Assembly (NCBI RefSeq): GCF_023499215.1
Contig: NZ_JAKHSK010000021.1
Coordinates: forward strand, 18,552 to 82,551
Direction: 5' to 3'
Length of the DNA stretch: 64,000 nt
Source: Zunongwangia pacifica
GTDB taxonomy: Bacteria > Bacteroidota > Bacteroidia > Flavobacteriales > Flavobacteriaceae
Part shown: positions 27,724 through 36,325 of the stretch, piece by piece
Layout: every line of letters starts with the position of its first letter
Numbering within the stretch: position 1 is the first letter of the stretch
Position numbers and translations under genes: made by a program
Notes under the pieces: generated by a model
The model's database searches: none
Seen by the model: the letters and a program-made list of their open reading frames with translations, nothing else
Told to the model about the DNA's origin: nothing

Positions 27724-28752
27724 ATGATAAGAAGTTTAAAAATCATTGTTCTTATGTGTTTAATATTTGTTTGTGGACTAAGTTTCGCACAGCAAAAAAC
27801 ATTTACCAATCCACTTTTAACCTCTGGTGCCGATCCCTACAGCACTTACCATGAGGGTTACTATTATTACATCCATACACAACAAGACCGATTAGTGCTT
27901 TGGAAGACTAAAAATCTGGCCGATCTAAAAACGGCAGAAAAAACCACGATTTGGACACCTCCTGAAAATACCATGTATTCGAAAGAATTATGGGCGCCAG
28001 AAGTGCACATGATCGATGGTAACTGGTATGTGTATTTCGCAGCAGACGATGGTGATAACAATAACCATAGAATGTACGTGCTAGAAAATACTTCAGGAAA
28101 CCCAATGAACGATCGTTGGAAATTTAAAGGGAAGTTGTCTACACCTTCCGATAAATGGGCAATTGATGGTAATGTATTTAAACACCAAGGGCAGTTATAT
28201 ATGACCTGGTCGGGTTGGGAAGGTGATGAAAATGGCCGTCAGGATTTGTTCATTGCAAAAATGAAAAATCCAACCACGATGGAAGGAAAAAGACAAAAGA
28301 TCTCAACACCTACTTACGATTGGGAAACGCGCTGGGAAGGTGGCCCTGACGTATTGGTAAACGAAGGGCCTCAATATTTATCGAACGGAGAAGAAGTTTT
28401 TATTGTATTCTCCGGTAGTGGTTGTTGGACCGATTATTATACGCTGGGATTATTGCAGCTCACAGGAGAGGATCTTATGAACCCTGAAAATTGGCAAAAA
28501 CATAACACACCCATTTTTGCCTGGTCTAAGGAAAATGGGGTTTATGCTCCCGGTCATAATTCCTTTTTTAAATCGCCAGACGGGAAAGAGGATTGGATCC
28601 TGTATCACGCCAATGATAATTCAGGAGATGGCTGTGGCGGAAAAAGATCTCCCAGAATGCAGAAAATCAGTTGGAATAAAGATGGAACGCCAAATTTAGG
28701 AACTCCGGTTTCAACGAAGACTATATTGGCAATTCCTTCCGAAGAAAAATAA
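27724..28752 (+). CDS. Glycoside hydrolase family 43
   Basis: A 342-residue exported enzyme of the five-bladed beta-propeller GH43 family. A signal peptide ends near residue 22 (LSFAQQ). The three catalytic acids are visible: Asp37 in SGADPYS (base), Asp148 in WAIDGNVF (pKa modulator) and Glu214 in NEGPQYL (acid). Family members act as arabinofuranosidases, arabinanases or xylosidases. The exact activity cannot be fixed here, but arabinose release is plausible. It is first in a run of four carbohydrate genes next to the HTCS regulator. Confidence 0.88.
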   Translation: MIRSLKIIVLMCLIFVCGLSFAQQKTFTNPLLTSGADPYSTYHEGYYYYIHTQQDRLVLWKTKNLADLKTAEKTTIWTPPENTMYSKELWAPEVHMIDGNWYVYFAADDGDNNNHRMYVLENTSGNPMNDRWKFKGKLSTPSDKWAIDGNVFKHQGQLYMTWSGWEGDENGRQDLFIAKMKNPTTMEGKRQKISTPTYDWETRWEGGPDVLVNEGPQYLSNGEEVFIVFSGSGCWTDYYTLGLLQLTGEDLMNPENWQKHNTPIFAWSKENGVYAPGHNSFFKSPDGKEDWILYHANDNSGDGCGGKRSPRMQKISWNKDGTPNLGTPVSTKTILAIPSEEK

Positions 28753-28786
28753 TTCAAAAGCACACAGCAACTAAAAAATATAGTAA

Positions 28787-29848
28787 ATGAAAAAAATAAT
28801 TTTATTAATCAGTTTTCTTATTGGTATCAACAGTTTTGCTCAACAGGAAGATATTGTATTAAAGAATAGGTGGTCACGGGAAAAAGCGTCCGAGTGGTAT
28901 AAAAAGCATGATTGGATATCTGGGGCTAATTTTATTCCAAGTACCGCCATTAATCAGTTAGAGATGTGGCAGGCAGAAACCTTTGATCCTGAAACCATCG
29001 ATAGGGAACTTGGATATGCTGAGGGCATTGGATTTAACACCATGCGCGTTTACCTACATAGCTTAGCGTATAAAGCCGATAAAGAGGGATTTAAAGATCG
29101 TGTAGATGAGTATCTGACTATTGCCGATAAGCATAACATCAAGACGATATTGGTGATTTTTGACGACGTTTGGGGAGCAGATCCAAAAATGGGCAAACAA
29201 CCAGAACCCAAAACAGGAACACATAATTCAGGTTGGGTGCAGGATCCCGGTTATCCGGCTTCCAAAAATGCAGCTAATTTTGCCGAATTAGAAGGGTATG
29301 TAAAAGATATCATTAAAACCTTCGCAAACGATGATCGTATCTTGTTGTGGGATTTATATAACGAACCCGGAAATAGCGATAAAGGAAACGAATCTTTACC
29401 CCTGTTAAAAAAAGTATTTACATGGGCAAAAGAGATTAACCCTTCACAACCGGTATCTGCAGGATTATGGAGCTGGGGTTTAAAAGATTTAAATGCCTAT
29501 CAGGCACTACATTCAGACATAATCACTTATCATGATTATGAAGCACCCGAATGGCACCGAAGGGTTATCGAACTTTTAAAATCGCATGGTCGCCCAATGA
29601 TTTGCACCGAATATATGGCGAGAACCAGAAACAGCCGATTTTCGAATACGCTACCTATGCTGAAAAACGAAAATATTGGTGCGATTAACTGGGGACTGGT
29701 AAACGGCAAGACCAATACCATATTCGCCTGGGATACTCCAATAGAAAAAGGAGAGCCAATCGAATGGTTTCATGATGTGTTCAGAAAAGACGGTACCCCT
29801 TATCGCCAGGACGAAGTAGATCTGATTAAAAAATTGAATAAAGATTAG
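28787..29848 (+). CDS. Clan GH-A glycoside hydrolase, GH5-like
   Basis: A 353-residue exported TIM-barrel glycosidase with a signal peptide ending in NSFAQQ. The acid/base is Glu193 in LLWDLYNEPGNS and the nucleophile Glu275 in MICTEYMAR, placed as in clan GH-A. The family label is uncertain: it resembles proteins often annotated as cellulase-like or 1,4-beta-xylanase in Bacteroidota. Its ATG is 34 bases after the GH43 stop, so they share a transcript. The small size, with no binding module, suggests action on short oligosaccharides. Confidence 0.78.
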   Translation: MKKIILLISFLIGINSFAQQEDIVLKNRWSREKASEWYKKHDWISGANFIPSTAINQLEMWQAETFDPETIDRELGYAEGIGFNTMRVYLHSLAYKADKEGFKDRVDEYLTIADKHNIKTILVIFDDVWGADPKMGKQPEPKTGTHNSGWVQDPGYPASKNAANFAELEGYVKDIIKTFANDDRILLWDLYNEPGNSDKGNESLPLLKKVFTWAKEINPSQPVSAGLWSWGLKDLNAYQALHSDIITYHDYEAPEWHRRVIELLKSHGRPMICTEYMARTRNSRFSNTLPMLKNENIGAINWGLVNGKTNTIFAWDTPIEKGEPIEWFHDVFRKDGTPYRQDEVDLIKKLNKD

Positions 29849-29954
29849 GTTTCATCGTCGGGACTTTTGTGAAAAACTAAATAGATTTAGCTGTTGTAGA
29901 ATATTGTTTATAATTTTATAAAATAAATAGAAACTTTTATTTCAATAAAGCCCG

Positions 29955-30007
29955 ATCCCGCCCCGATAGCATCGGGATTGTGATGGCACAAGAGCCTTTA
30001 GGCTCTT
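29955..30007 (+). repeat. Double hairpin in leader of aldose epimerase gene
   Basis: CCCGAT/ATCGGG (29962-29976, AGC loop) is followed by AAGAGCC/GGCTCTT (29990-30007, TTTA loop), 22 bases before the ATG. The first stem shares the CCCGATAGC core with dispersed repeats at 36151, 43182 and 62942. Confidence 0.6.
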
Positions 30008-30029
30008 ATCGAGTAAATATGATGTAATC

Positions 30030-31235
30030 ATGAGAAATTTTAAAAATATATTTTTAGCGATCCTATTAATTTTACTGGTTTTGGCTTGTAAAGAAAAGAA
30101 TACTGAAACCGAAAAGGATAATACCAAATTTAAAGATTATCGAGAGGCTTCTTACGGTCTAGAAAAGGAAAAATTCGATACGATCATTGATGGCAAAGAA
30201 GTAAAACTATACTGGATAAAAAATGCTGATATAGAAGTTGCTTTTACCAATTATGGAGGTAGGATCGTAGGTCTTTGGGTTCCAGATAAAAATGCGAAGA
30301 TGACCGATGTCGTGGTAGGGATGAACAGTGTCTCTTGTTTTGCCAATGCCACCGAACCTTATTTTGGAGCAACCATAGGTCGTGTAGGAAATCGTATAGC
30401 CAAAGGTAAATTTACCTTAAACGATGAAGAATATACTATTCCAACCAATAATAACGGCAATACCCTGCATGGCGGCAACAAAGGATTTCAATATGTAGTT
30501 TGGGATGCCCGGCAGCCAGATGATAAAACCTTGATATTAACTTATACTTCTCCAGATATGGAAGAAGGTTTCCCCGGGAATTTAGAGGTAAAGGTTACTT
30601 ATTCGGTTACAGACGCTCAAACTATAAAAATGGAGTATCAAGCAACTACAGATAAAGCAACACCGGTAAATTTGACCAACCATGCATTTTTTAATTTAAA
30701 CGGTGAAGGTAGCGGTCGTATTTTAGATCATAAGGTACAGATTTTTGCCAAGCAGTTTACGCCGGTAGATGAGGGTTTGATCCCTACAGGAGAATTAAAG
30801 GATGTCAAAGGAACTCCGTTCGATTTTACACAATCGCATAGCATAGGCGAACGAATTGATACAGAAAACGATCAGCTTAAAAATGGGGGTGGTTACGATC
30901 ATAATTTTGTACTGAATAAGCCTGCAAATTCGACGGGAAGTTCGAATGGAAATAATGATATGAAGCATGCTGCAACTTTTACCGGCGACCAATCGGGAAT
31001 TGTGATGGACGTGTACACCCAAGAACCCGGAGTGCAGTTTTATAGTGGCAACTTTATGCAAAGTAAAAACACGTTTAAATCTGGCGCAAAAGACGCTTAT
31101 AGAACAGCTTTTGCTTTAGAAACCCAGCATTTCCCAGATGCACCAAATCAGGAGAATTTCCCTTCGATTATTTTAGAGCCAGGCGACACCTATCACACCA
31201 TATCCGAGTATCATTTTTCCACCACAAATAATTAA
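30030..31235 (+). CDS. galM: Aldose 1-epimerase, lipoprotein form
   Basis: A 401-residue mutarotase with a lipobox (LLVLAC, Cys about 14), so it is exported and anchored rather than cytosolic. The GalM features are GRVGNRIAKGKF, NTLHGGNKGFQ, the catalytic His in VNLTNHAFFNL, GGYDHNFVL, and the Glu in AFALETQHFPDAPNQ. The enzyme interconverts anomers of released aldoses in the periplasm or on the outer surface, which fits a cluster of exported glycosidases. A 181-base gap containing two hairpins precedes it. Confidence 0.9.
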   Translation: MRNFKNIFLAILLILLVLACKEKNTETEKDNTKFKDYREASYGLEKEKFDTIIDGKEVKLYWIKNADIEVAFTNYGGRIVGLWVPDKNAKMTDVVVGMNSVSCFANATEPYFGATIGRVGNRIAKGKFTLNDEEYTIPTNNNGNTLHGGNKGFQYVVWDARQPDDKTLILTYTSPDMEEGFPGNLEVKVTYSVTDAQTIKMEYQATTDKATPVNLTNHAFFNLNGEGSGRILDHKVQIFAKQFTPVDEGLIPTGELKDVKGTPFDFTQSHSIGERIDTENDQLKNGGGYDHNFVLNKPANSTGSSNGNNDMKHAATFTGDQSGIVMDVYTQEPGVQFYSGNFMQSKNTFKSGAKDAYRTAFALETQHFPDAPNQENFPSIILEPGDTYHTISEYHFSTTNN

Positions 31236-31254
31236 AAGAATCAAAATCCTAACG

Positions 31255-33693
31255 ATGCCACAAAAACTTTTATTCGCTTTTACCTTCTTGGTTAGTGGTT
31301 TTTTAACCGCTCAGCAACGACAAGCACCAGCCTATCCCTTAATTGCGCACGATCCTAATTTTAGCATCTGGTCTTTTGGCGATAAAATTAATGAATCGAC
31401 AACCGTTCACTGGACGGGCAGCGAGCAGAGCCTGGTTGGACTTATAAAAGTAGATGGTACAACCTACCGTTTTCTAGGCAGCGAGACCAGAAACTATGAA
31501 GAGGTGTTACCTGCGGCGAACAATACATTCTATACTGTAAAGATCACCGAATCTAATCCCGGATCTGGGTGGGAAAAACCAGATTTTAACGATAAAAATT
31601 GGAATTCTAAAAAAGCCCCTTTTGGTGATAATGGTAAATATGAAACAAAATGGACAAGTGACGATCTCTGGTACCGTAGAGCATTCGATCTAAAATCGAC
31701 CAAATTCGATGAATTATACCTAAAACTTCATCACGACGATAATGTCGTAGTGTATTTAAACGGGGAACAGATCTTTAAAAAAGAAGGGTGGAATCACGAA
31801 TTTGACTATATAAAAATCGACAAAGCTGTTCAGCAAAAATTGAAGAAAAAGGGCAATGTTTTGGCTATTCATATAAAAAATACTGCCGGCGGGCGCTTCC
31901 TTGATGCCGGCTTGGTTGAAGTTAAGGGTACTAAAGCTAAGGTTTTAGTTGCAGAACAAACAGGATTGGATCTTAGAGCTACCCAAACCGAATATATGCT
32001 TAAAGCCGGTGGTGTAGCTATAAATCTTACTTTTACTTCGCCTTTATTAATGGACGATTTAGATCTTATGGCGCGTCCGGTTTCGTATATTTCAGTAAAA
32101 ACCAGGCCTAATGATGGAAAACCCCATAAAGTCCAGGTGTATCTGGGAGCAGCTTCAGCAATTGCTGTAAACGAATCCAGCCAGGAAGTAATTTCAGAAA
32201 AAGGAAGTACCAAAAGTTTAGATTTCTTAAAAGCCGGGACGGTAGCGCAGCCAATATTAGAGAAAAAAGGCGATAATTTAAGGATCGACTGGGGCTACAT
32301 GTATTTCGCAGTGCCAAAATCTGCAAACGCCAGTCAGTCGGTTACCGCAGCTTCAGAGGTTACCGCAAGCTTTGCTTCAGGAAAACGTATAAAATCAAAA
32401 TCACAAGGCACTAATTTAATGCTGAATACTGTTTTTGCTGAAGAGACGATTTCCGAAGAAAAAGAATACATGCTCATGTTAGGTTACGATGATATTTATT
32501 CAATTAATTACTTCGGAAAAAAACTACGCCCCTGGTGGAATATCGATGGAAAGAATACGATTGAAGCCGAATTGGAAAAAGCCTATACCCAATACGATGA
32601 CATTTTAGACGATTGCAAAGAGTTTAATAAAGCCCTTTATGAAGATGGTGTAGAAGCAGGGGGCGAAAAATATGCTGAAGTTTTAGAGATCGCCTATCGC
32701 CAGGCCATTGCCGCACATAAATTAACCAAAAGCCCTGATGGGGAGATTCTTTTCCTTTCTAAAGAAAACTTTAGTAATGGCTCCATAAACACGGTAGATG
32801 TGACCTATCCATCGGCGCCGCTATTTTTAATTTACAATCCAGAGCTATTAAAAGGAATGCTTAATGGGATTTTCTATTATTCCGAAAGCGGAAAGTGGAA
32901 AAAACCGTTCCCGGCGCACGATTTAGGAACGTATCCAATTGCCACCGGGCAAACGTATGGCGAAGATATGCCCGTAGAAGAATCTGGGAATATGGTGGTG
33001 TTAACCGCAGCAATCGTTATGGCTGAAGGCAATGCCGATTATGCGAAAAAACATTGGGAAAGCCTAACCGAGTGGACAGCGTATTTAACCGAAGCCGGTT
33101 TAGATCCGGCCAACCAATTGTCTACCGATGATTTTTCCGGTCACCTGGCACGTAATGCCAATCTTGCGGTAAAAGCAATTATGGGAGTAGGCAGTTACGC
33201 TTATATGGCCGATAAATTAGGGAAGAAAGAGGTCGCCAAAGAATATACCGCCAAAGCCCGAGATATGGCCAAAGCGTGGATGCAACTTGCAGATGCAGGG
33301 GATCACTATGCCTTAACCTATGATGATAAAAGTACGTGGAGCCAAAAGTATAACCTGATTTGGGATAAGGTCATGGATCTGGAAATTTTCCCACAGAAAG
33401 TTTTTGATACTGAACTGGCTTATTATAAAAAGAAACAAAACAAATACGGACTTCCTTTAGACAACCGAGCAGATTATACAAAATCAGATTGGGTGTACTG
33501 GACGGCAAGTTTGGGAGACGATGCAACTTTTAAATATTTTGGAGATCCAATTTATAAGTTCGCTGTAGAAACTAAAAACCGGGTACCTATGAGTGACTGG
33601 CATTATACCAGTAGCGGGGACCAGAGAGGTTTCCAGGCACGTAGTGTAGTGGGCGGTTATTATATCAAACTATTAAAAGATAAATGGGAATAG
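31255..33693 (+). CDS. DUF4965/glutaminase A-like family protein
   Basis: An 812-residue exported protein. The signal peptide ends near FLTAQQ, and the opening RQAPAYPLIAHDPNFSIWSF is typical of the DUF4964/DUF5127/DUF4965/DUF1793 architecture, whose fungal and bacterial members are called glutaminase A. Residues of about 100-225 insert a jelly-roll like the sugar-binding domain of GH2 enzymes (DLWYRRAFDL, VVVYLNGEQIF). The C-terminal alpha-barrel has LATDDF-like SDDFSGHLARNANLAVKAI. In this cluster the enzyme is more likely to act on a glycan or glycoconjugate than on glutamine, but no activity can be assigned. It starts 19 bases after the epimerase stop. Confidence 0.82.
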   Translation: MPQKLLFAFTFLVSGFLTAQQRQAPAYPLIAHDPNFSIWSFGDKINESTTVHWTGSEQSLVGLIKVDGTTYRFLGSETRNYEEVLPAANNTFYTVKITESNPGSGWEKPDFNDKNWNSKKAPFGDNGKYETKWTSDDLWYRRAFDLKSTKFDELYLKLHHDDNVVVYLNGEQIFKKEGWNHEFDYIKIDKAVQQKLKKKGNVLAIHIKNTAGGRFLDAGLVEVKGTKAKVLVAEQTGLDLRATQTEYMLKAGGVAINLTFTSPLLMDDLDLMARPVSYISVKTRPNDGKPHKVQVYLGAASAIAVNESSQEVISEKGSTKSLDFLKAGTVAQPILEKKGDNLRIDWGYMYFAVPKSANASQSVTAASEVTASFASGKRIKSKSQGTNLMLNTVFAEETISEEKEYMLMLGYDDIYSINYFGKKLRPWWNIDGKNTIEAELEKAYTQYDDILDDCKEFNKALYEDGVEAGGEKYAEVLEIAYRQAIAAHKLTKSPDGEILFLSKENFSNGSINTVDVTYPSAPLFLIYNPELLKGMLNGIFYYSESGKWKKPFPAHDLGTYPIATGQTYGEDMPVEESGNMVVLTAAIVMAEGNADYAKKHWESLTEWTAYLTEAGLDPANQLSTDDFSGHLARNANLAVKAIMGVGSYAYMADKLGKKEVAKEYTAKARDMAKAWMQLADAGDHYALTYDDKSTWSQKYNLIWDKVMDLEIFPQKVFDTELAYYKKKQNKYGLPLDNRADYTKSDWVYWTASLGDDATFKYFGDPIYKFAVETKNRVPMSDWHYTSSGDQRGFQARSVVGGYYIKLLKDKWE

Positions 33694-33801
33694 GCTATTG
33701 TATGCTATTGATGATACATTAGTAAACTTAGTTTTTTTGTTGATGCTTGTACCTGGTTGGTTTTGGATATTATTAGAGCCCAGGTGCAGTATTTTTAGTA
33801 G

Positions 33802-33835
33802 AAAATGGCATCAAATTAATTTTTGATGCCATTTT
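33802..33835. terminator. Bidirectional terminator
   Basis: AAAATGGCATCAAA (33802-33815) and TTTGATGCCATTTT (33822-33835) pair perfectly over 14 bases around TTAATT. It lies between the convergent DUF4965 and dihydroxyacetone kinase genes. Confidence 0.85.
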
Positions 33836-33856
33836 ATTTGATAATCGAGATGAAAT

Positions 33857-33879
33857 ATCTCATGGGTAAGCCCTGAGAT
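33857..33879 (-). repeat. Hairpin repeat copy (GGG-TAAG-CCC type)
   Basis: ATCTCA (33857-33862), one unpaired T, GGG, a TAAG loop, CCC and TGAGAT (33874-33879) form the dispersed hairpin seen also at 7615, 36072, 43234 and 62995. It lies 28 bases past the kinase stop. Confidence 0.65.
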
Positions 33880-33906
33880 CATTTACTTAGATTTTTTATT
33901 CCGATT

Positions 33907-35535
33907 TTAAACAATATCAACAAGTTTTTCGAATACGCGTGCTACCATTTCAGCGCCGGGATCTGGAATTCCTTCAAGACTGGATTCAGATAAATAAGAA
34001 CTACGCCCTGCACTGGTATTAGTGATATTGGCGGTTTCATCGGCTCCTTTTCTGGCAGCTTCCGCGGCCTCTTTAACCGATTTTCCATCGCTTAAGGCTT
34101 CAAAAGCAGGTTGCATAGCATCGATCATGGTACGATCGCCCTGTTCGGCACCACCATAAGATTTCATCTTTTCTAATCCGCTTAATAAAGCCTTTCCGAT
34201 ATTTTCATCATCTTCAAGGCTGCTTCCGGCCTTGGTAAATAGCATTGATAATAATACACCACTAGAACCACCGGTTTCTCTCGCTAAAACACGGCCAATG
34301 GTGGTAAATAATTTGTGTAGCGAAGCATAAGGCAATTCCGAAGAAATCTTTTTAAACTTTTTACCCGCAGCAGCAAAAGTAGATCCTGCATCGCCATCAC
34401 CAACTTTCTCGTCAAGATCGTTCATTTCCTTTTCCATCTCGATAAGGTAATCAGCGATGCTCTCTACAATTTTTTGATGTTTTTTATTTTCAGAAGGTTC
34501 AAATTGCATGGTTTTTGGCAATTCGGGACTTTTAGTACTGCTTGGTTTGGCATAAGCTCTAATTCGCCATTCTGGAGTATCGGTTTTTTCTAAAAGCGCT
34601 TTTTCGATTTCTTCATCTAATTTGAGTAACGTTATAGAGAAACCGTTCATATTTAAAGAAGTGGTCATTGCCGTTGGACCAACCATATATTTTACTTTGC
34701 CGGAAATATCGGTTTTATCAAAGCTGTGTACCAGTAAATTCATTTCGAGGGGGGTAACACTTCCCAGATTATTAAAAAGCAATACATAATCTTTTTTTTC
34801 ATCGGGAAGATATTCTTCTAGTTTATCAACGGCCTTTTTTACCAGCGCATCGGCTTCGTCCATTTTTATCACATCTACTCCCGGTTCCCCATGAATCCCC
34901 AAACCTAATTCGGCTTCAGATTTATCCAATCTTGATTCTTCAGGATTGTTGAATTTTTGACCTTCAGAAAGTGAAAGTCCGATAGAGATTGCGCTTTTAG
35001 CCACTTTTTTTGCTGCTTTGGTTACTTCCTCTAAAGATTTTCCTTCTTCGGCCAGTTGTCCTGCAACTTTATGAACCAGTAAGGTGCCGGCAAGACCGCG
35101 TTGTTGCGTATCTTCTCCTAGCGCAATATCATCGCCAACAATTACGGTTTCTACTTTATGACCCAGTGCTCTGGCCTGTTCAGCCGCGAGGCCAAAGTTT
35201 AATCGGTCTCCGGTATAATTTTTTATCACCAGCAAACATCCCTTTTCCCCACTAACGGCAAGTATAGCAGCCAAAACAGCATCTACAGATGGGGAAGCGA
35301 AAATATCTCCACAAACCGCGGCAGTAAGCATTCCTTTAGCCACAAAACCGGCATGCATGGGCTCGTGACCAGAACCCCCGCCAGAAATAATGGCCACTTT
35401 AGATTTGTCGATCTCTTTTCTGGTCACCACCCTAACTTCAGGAAAAGTATCTAGTTTGGTAAGTTTAGGATCGGTAAGTAATCCTTCTATAGATTCGTTT
35501 ACTACATTATCGGGTTTATTGATAAAAAATTTCAT
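33907..35535 (-). CDS. Dihydroxyacetone kinase, DhaK-DhaL fusion
   Basis: A 542-residue ATP-type kinase for dihydroxyacetone or glyceraldehyde. The DhaK half (1-330) has SGGGSGHEPMHAGF with His57 and the substrate-binding His215 in GLGIHGEPGV. The DhaL half (about 345-540) has KVGDGDAGSTFAAAG, which binds Mg-ATP, and ETGGSSGVLLSM. Both domains in one chain indicates direct use of ATP rather than the PTS-linked form. It is a single gene with a TATCTTTA box 15 bases before the ATG. Confidence 0.92.
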   Translation of the reverse strand: MKFFINKPDNVVNESIEGLLTDPKLTKLDTFPEVRVVTRKEIDKSKVAIISGGGSGHEPMHAGFVAKGMLTAAVCGDIFASPSVDAVLAAILAVSGEKGCLLVIKNYTGDRLNFGLAAEQARALGHKVETVIVGDDIALGEDTQQRGLAGTLLVHKVAGQLAEEGKSLEEVTKAAKKVAKSAISIGLSLSEGQKFNNPEESRLDKSEAELGLGIHGEPGVDVIKMDEADALVKKAVDKLEEYLPDEKKDYVLLFNNLGSVTPLEMNLLVHSFDKTDISGKVKYMVGPTAMTTSLNMNGFSITLLKLDEEIEKALLEKTDTPEWRIRAYAKPSSTKSPELPKTMQFEPSENKKHQKIVESIADYLIEMEKEMNDLDEKVGDGDAGSTFAAAGKKFKKISSELPYASLHKLFTTIGRVLARETGGSSGVLLSMLFTKAGSSLEDDENIGKALLSGLEKMKSYGGAEQGDRTMIDAMQPAFEALSDGKSVKEAAEAARKGADETANITNTSAGRSSYLSESSLEGIPDPGAEMVARVFEKLVDIV

Positions 35536-35550
35536 AGTTAGGTTTTCTTT

Positions 35551-35558
35551 TAAAGATA
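35551..35558 (-). promoter_or_regulatory. TATCTTTA box upstream of dihydroxyacetone kinase
   Basis: The minus strand reads TATCTTTA, one change from TAnnTTTG, with 15 bases between it and the ATG. The same box at the same distance precedes the genes starting at 48621 and 63310. Confidence 0.45.
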
Positions 35559-35668
35559 AAAAAATTAAAAGCCTTTACATAGCAATGTTTACGAGGCTTA
35601 AGGAATTTATCAAAACTTTAAGGGGTTTTGGGAAGTGAGGCCTCAAATTATTATTCCTTTCGATTTAT

Positions 35669-35683
35669 TGCAATAGCATTGCA
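35669..35683. promoter_or_regulatory. TGCAAT-AGC-ATTGCA dyad, possible Fur-family operator
   Basis: A perfect 6-3-6 inverted repeat 12 bases upstream of a TATATTTG box. Dyads of this size in the spacer of a promoter are typical of repressor sites. A Fur-family gene at the other end of the metal-efflux cluster is the obvious candidate regulator. Confidence 0.5.
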
Positions 35684-35695
35684 TAAGAATGTCGT

Positions 35696-35703
35696 TATAT
35701 TTG
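35696..35703 (+). promoter_or_regulatory. -7 promoter box of metal-efflux cluster
   Basis: TATATTTG matches TAnnTTTG exactly. It ends only four bases before the GTG start of the first gene, so that gene may be read from a leaderless transcript. Confidence 0.55.
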
Positions 35704-35707
35704 TAAA

Positions 35708-36010
35708 GTGAAAATTATAGCAATCATATTATCTGTACTTTTTTTATCATTAAGCGTTATGCCTTGCGCCGATGCGGCTACCGATTTTGAGGATGGTGAT
35801 CTTATTGTACAGCAACATAATGATCATAATGCTTCAGCAGATTTATGTTCTCCTTTTTGCCAATGCCAGTGCTGCCATAATCATATTATGGTGTATAGTA
35901 ATCCGGTTTTAGAGCAGTCGGTTTCCATCGCTATAAACGCCGTTTTTATTTATCTGGATAAGGAAACTTCGCAGTTTACCACCAAATATATCCCGCCTCC
36001 ACAAGCTTAA
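35708..36010 (+). CDS. Exported Cys/His-rich small protein, DUF6660-like
   Basis: A 100-residue protein with a signal peptide (MKIIAIILSVLFLSLSVMPC) and then a metal-binding-looking stretch: HNDH, then LCSPFCQCQCCHNH with five Cys and two His close together. It resembles small proteins found before CzcA/CusA-type pumps in Bacteroidota. It probably binds or senses metal in the periplasm. The only in-frame start before the signal peptide is GTG at 35708-35710. A weak terminator and a hairpin repeat lie between it and the pump gene, so the pump may be read partly by readthrough. Confidence 0.75.
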   Translation: MKIIAIILSVLFLSLSVMPCADAATDFEDGDLIVQQHNDHNASADLCSPFCQCQCCHNHIMVYSNPVLEQSVSIAINAVFIYLDKETSQFTTKYIPPPQA

Positions 36011-36019
36011 TTCAGATTT

Positions 36020-36041
36020 ATGGATTTTTAGATCCATTTTT
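36020..36041 (+). terminator. Short intrinsic terminator
   Basis: ATGGAT (36020-36025) and ATCCAT (36032-36037) pair around TTTTAG and are followed by TTTTT. The stem is weak, so it may only reduce transcription into the pump gene. Confidence 0.45.
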
Positions 36042-36071
36042 AAAGAATGCTAACTTAAATTTTAATAAATG

Positions 36072-36092
36072 ACTCATGGGCTTGCCCTGAGT
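36072..36092 (-). repeat. Hairpin repeat copy (GGGC-TT-GCCC type)
   Basis: ACTCA (36072-36076), an unpaired T, GGGC, loop TT, GCCC and TGAGT (36088-36092). It has the same orientation as the other copies although both flanking genes here are on the plus strand. Confidence 0.65.
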
Positions 36093-36139
36093 TAGTTTGC
36101 TATTTTGATTATCCGTGATTTGTAATAGTTCGTTTTTTT

Positions 36140-36290
36140 CGTCATTCCGTTCCGATAGCTATCGGAATTGATCCGGAATCTCAAACTGTATTAAAAATCA
36201 AGCTATTGTGATGAGACCCTGAATCAAGCCCGCCTGCCGGAGGGGCAGGTTCAGGGTGACAAACTTCATTATGATCTATTGCGGATATTC
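36140..36290. repeat. Dispersed repeat with TCCGATAGCTATCGGA core
   Basis: Starts CGTCATTCCGTTCCGATAGC and ends near GCGGATATTC. It holds a perfect 16-base palindrome at 36151-36166. It also has a nested stem (ACCCTGAA 36216-36223 with TTCAGGGT 36250-36257; inner CCTGCC/GGCAGG). A diverged copy without the nested stem is at 42950-43056. Confidence 0.65.
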
Positions 36291-36325
36291 AATTGCTATT
36301 TCTAAATTTAAAAATATATCATCTG

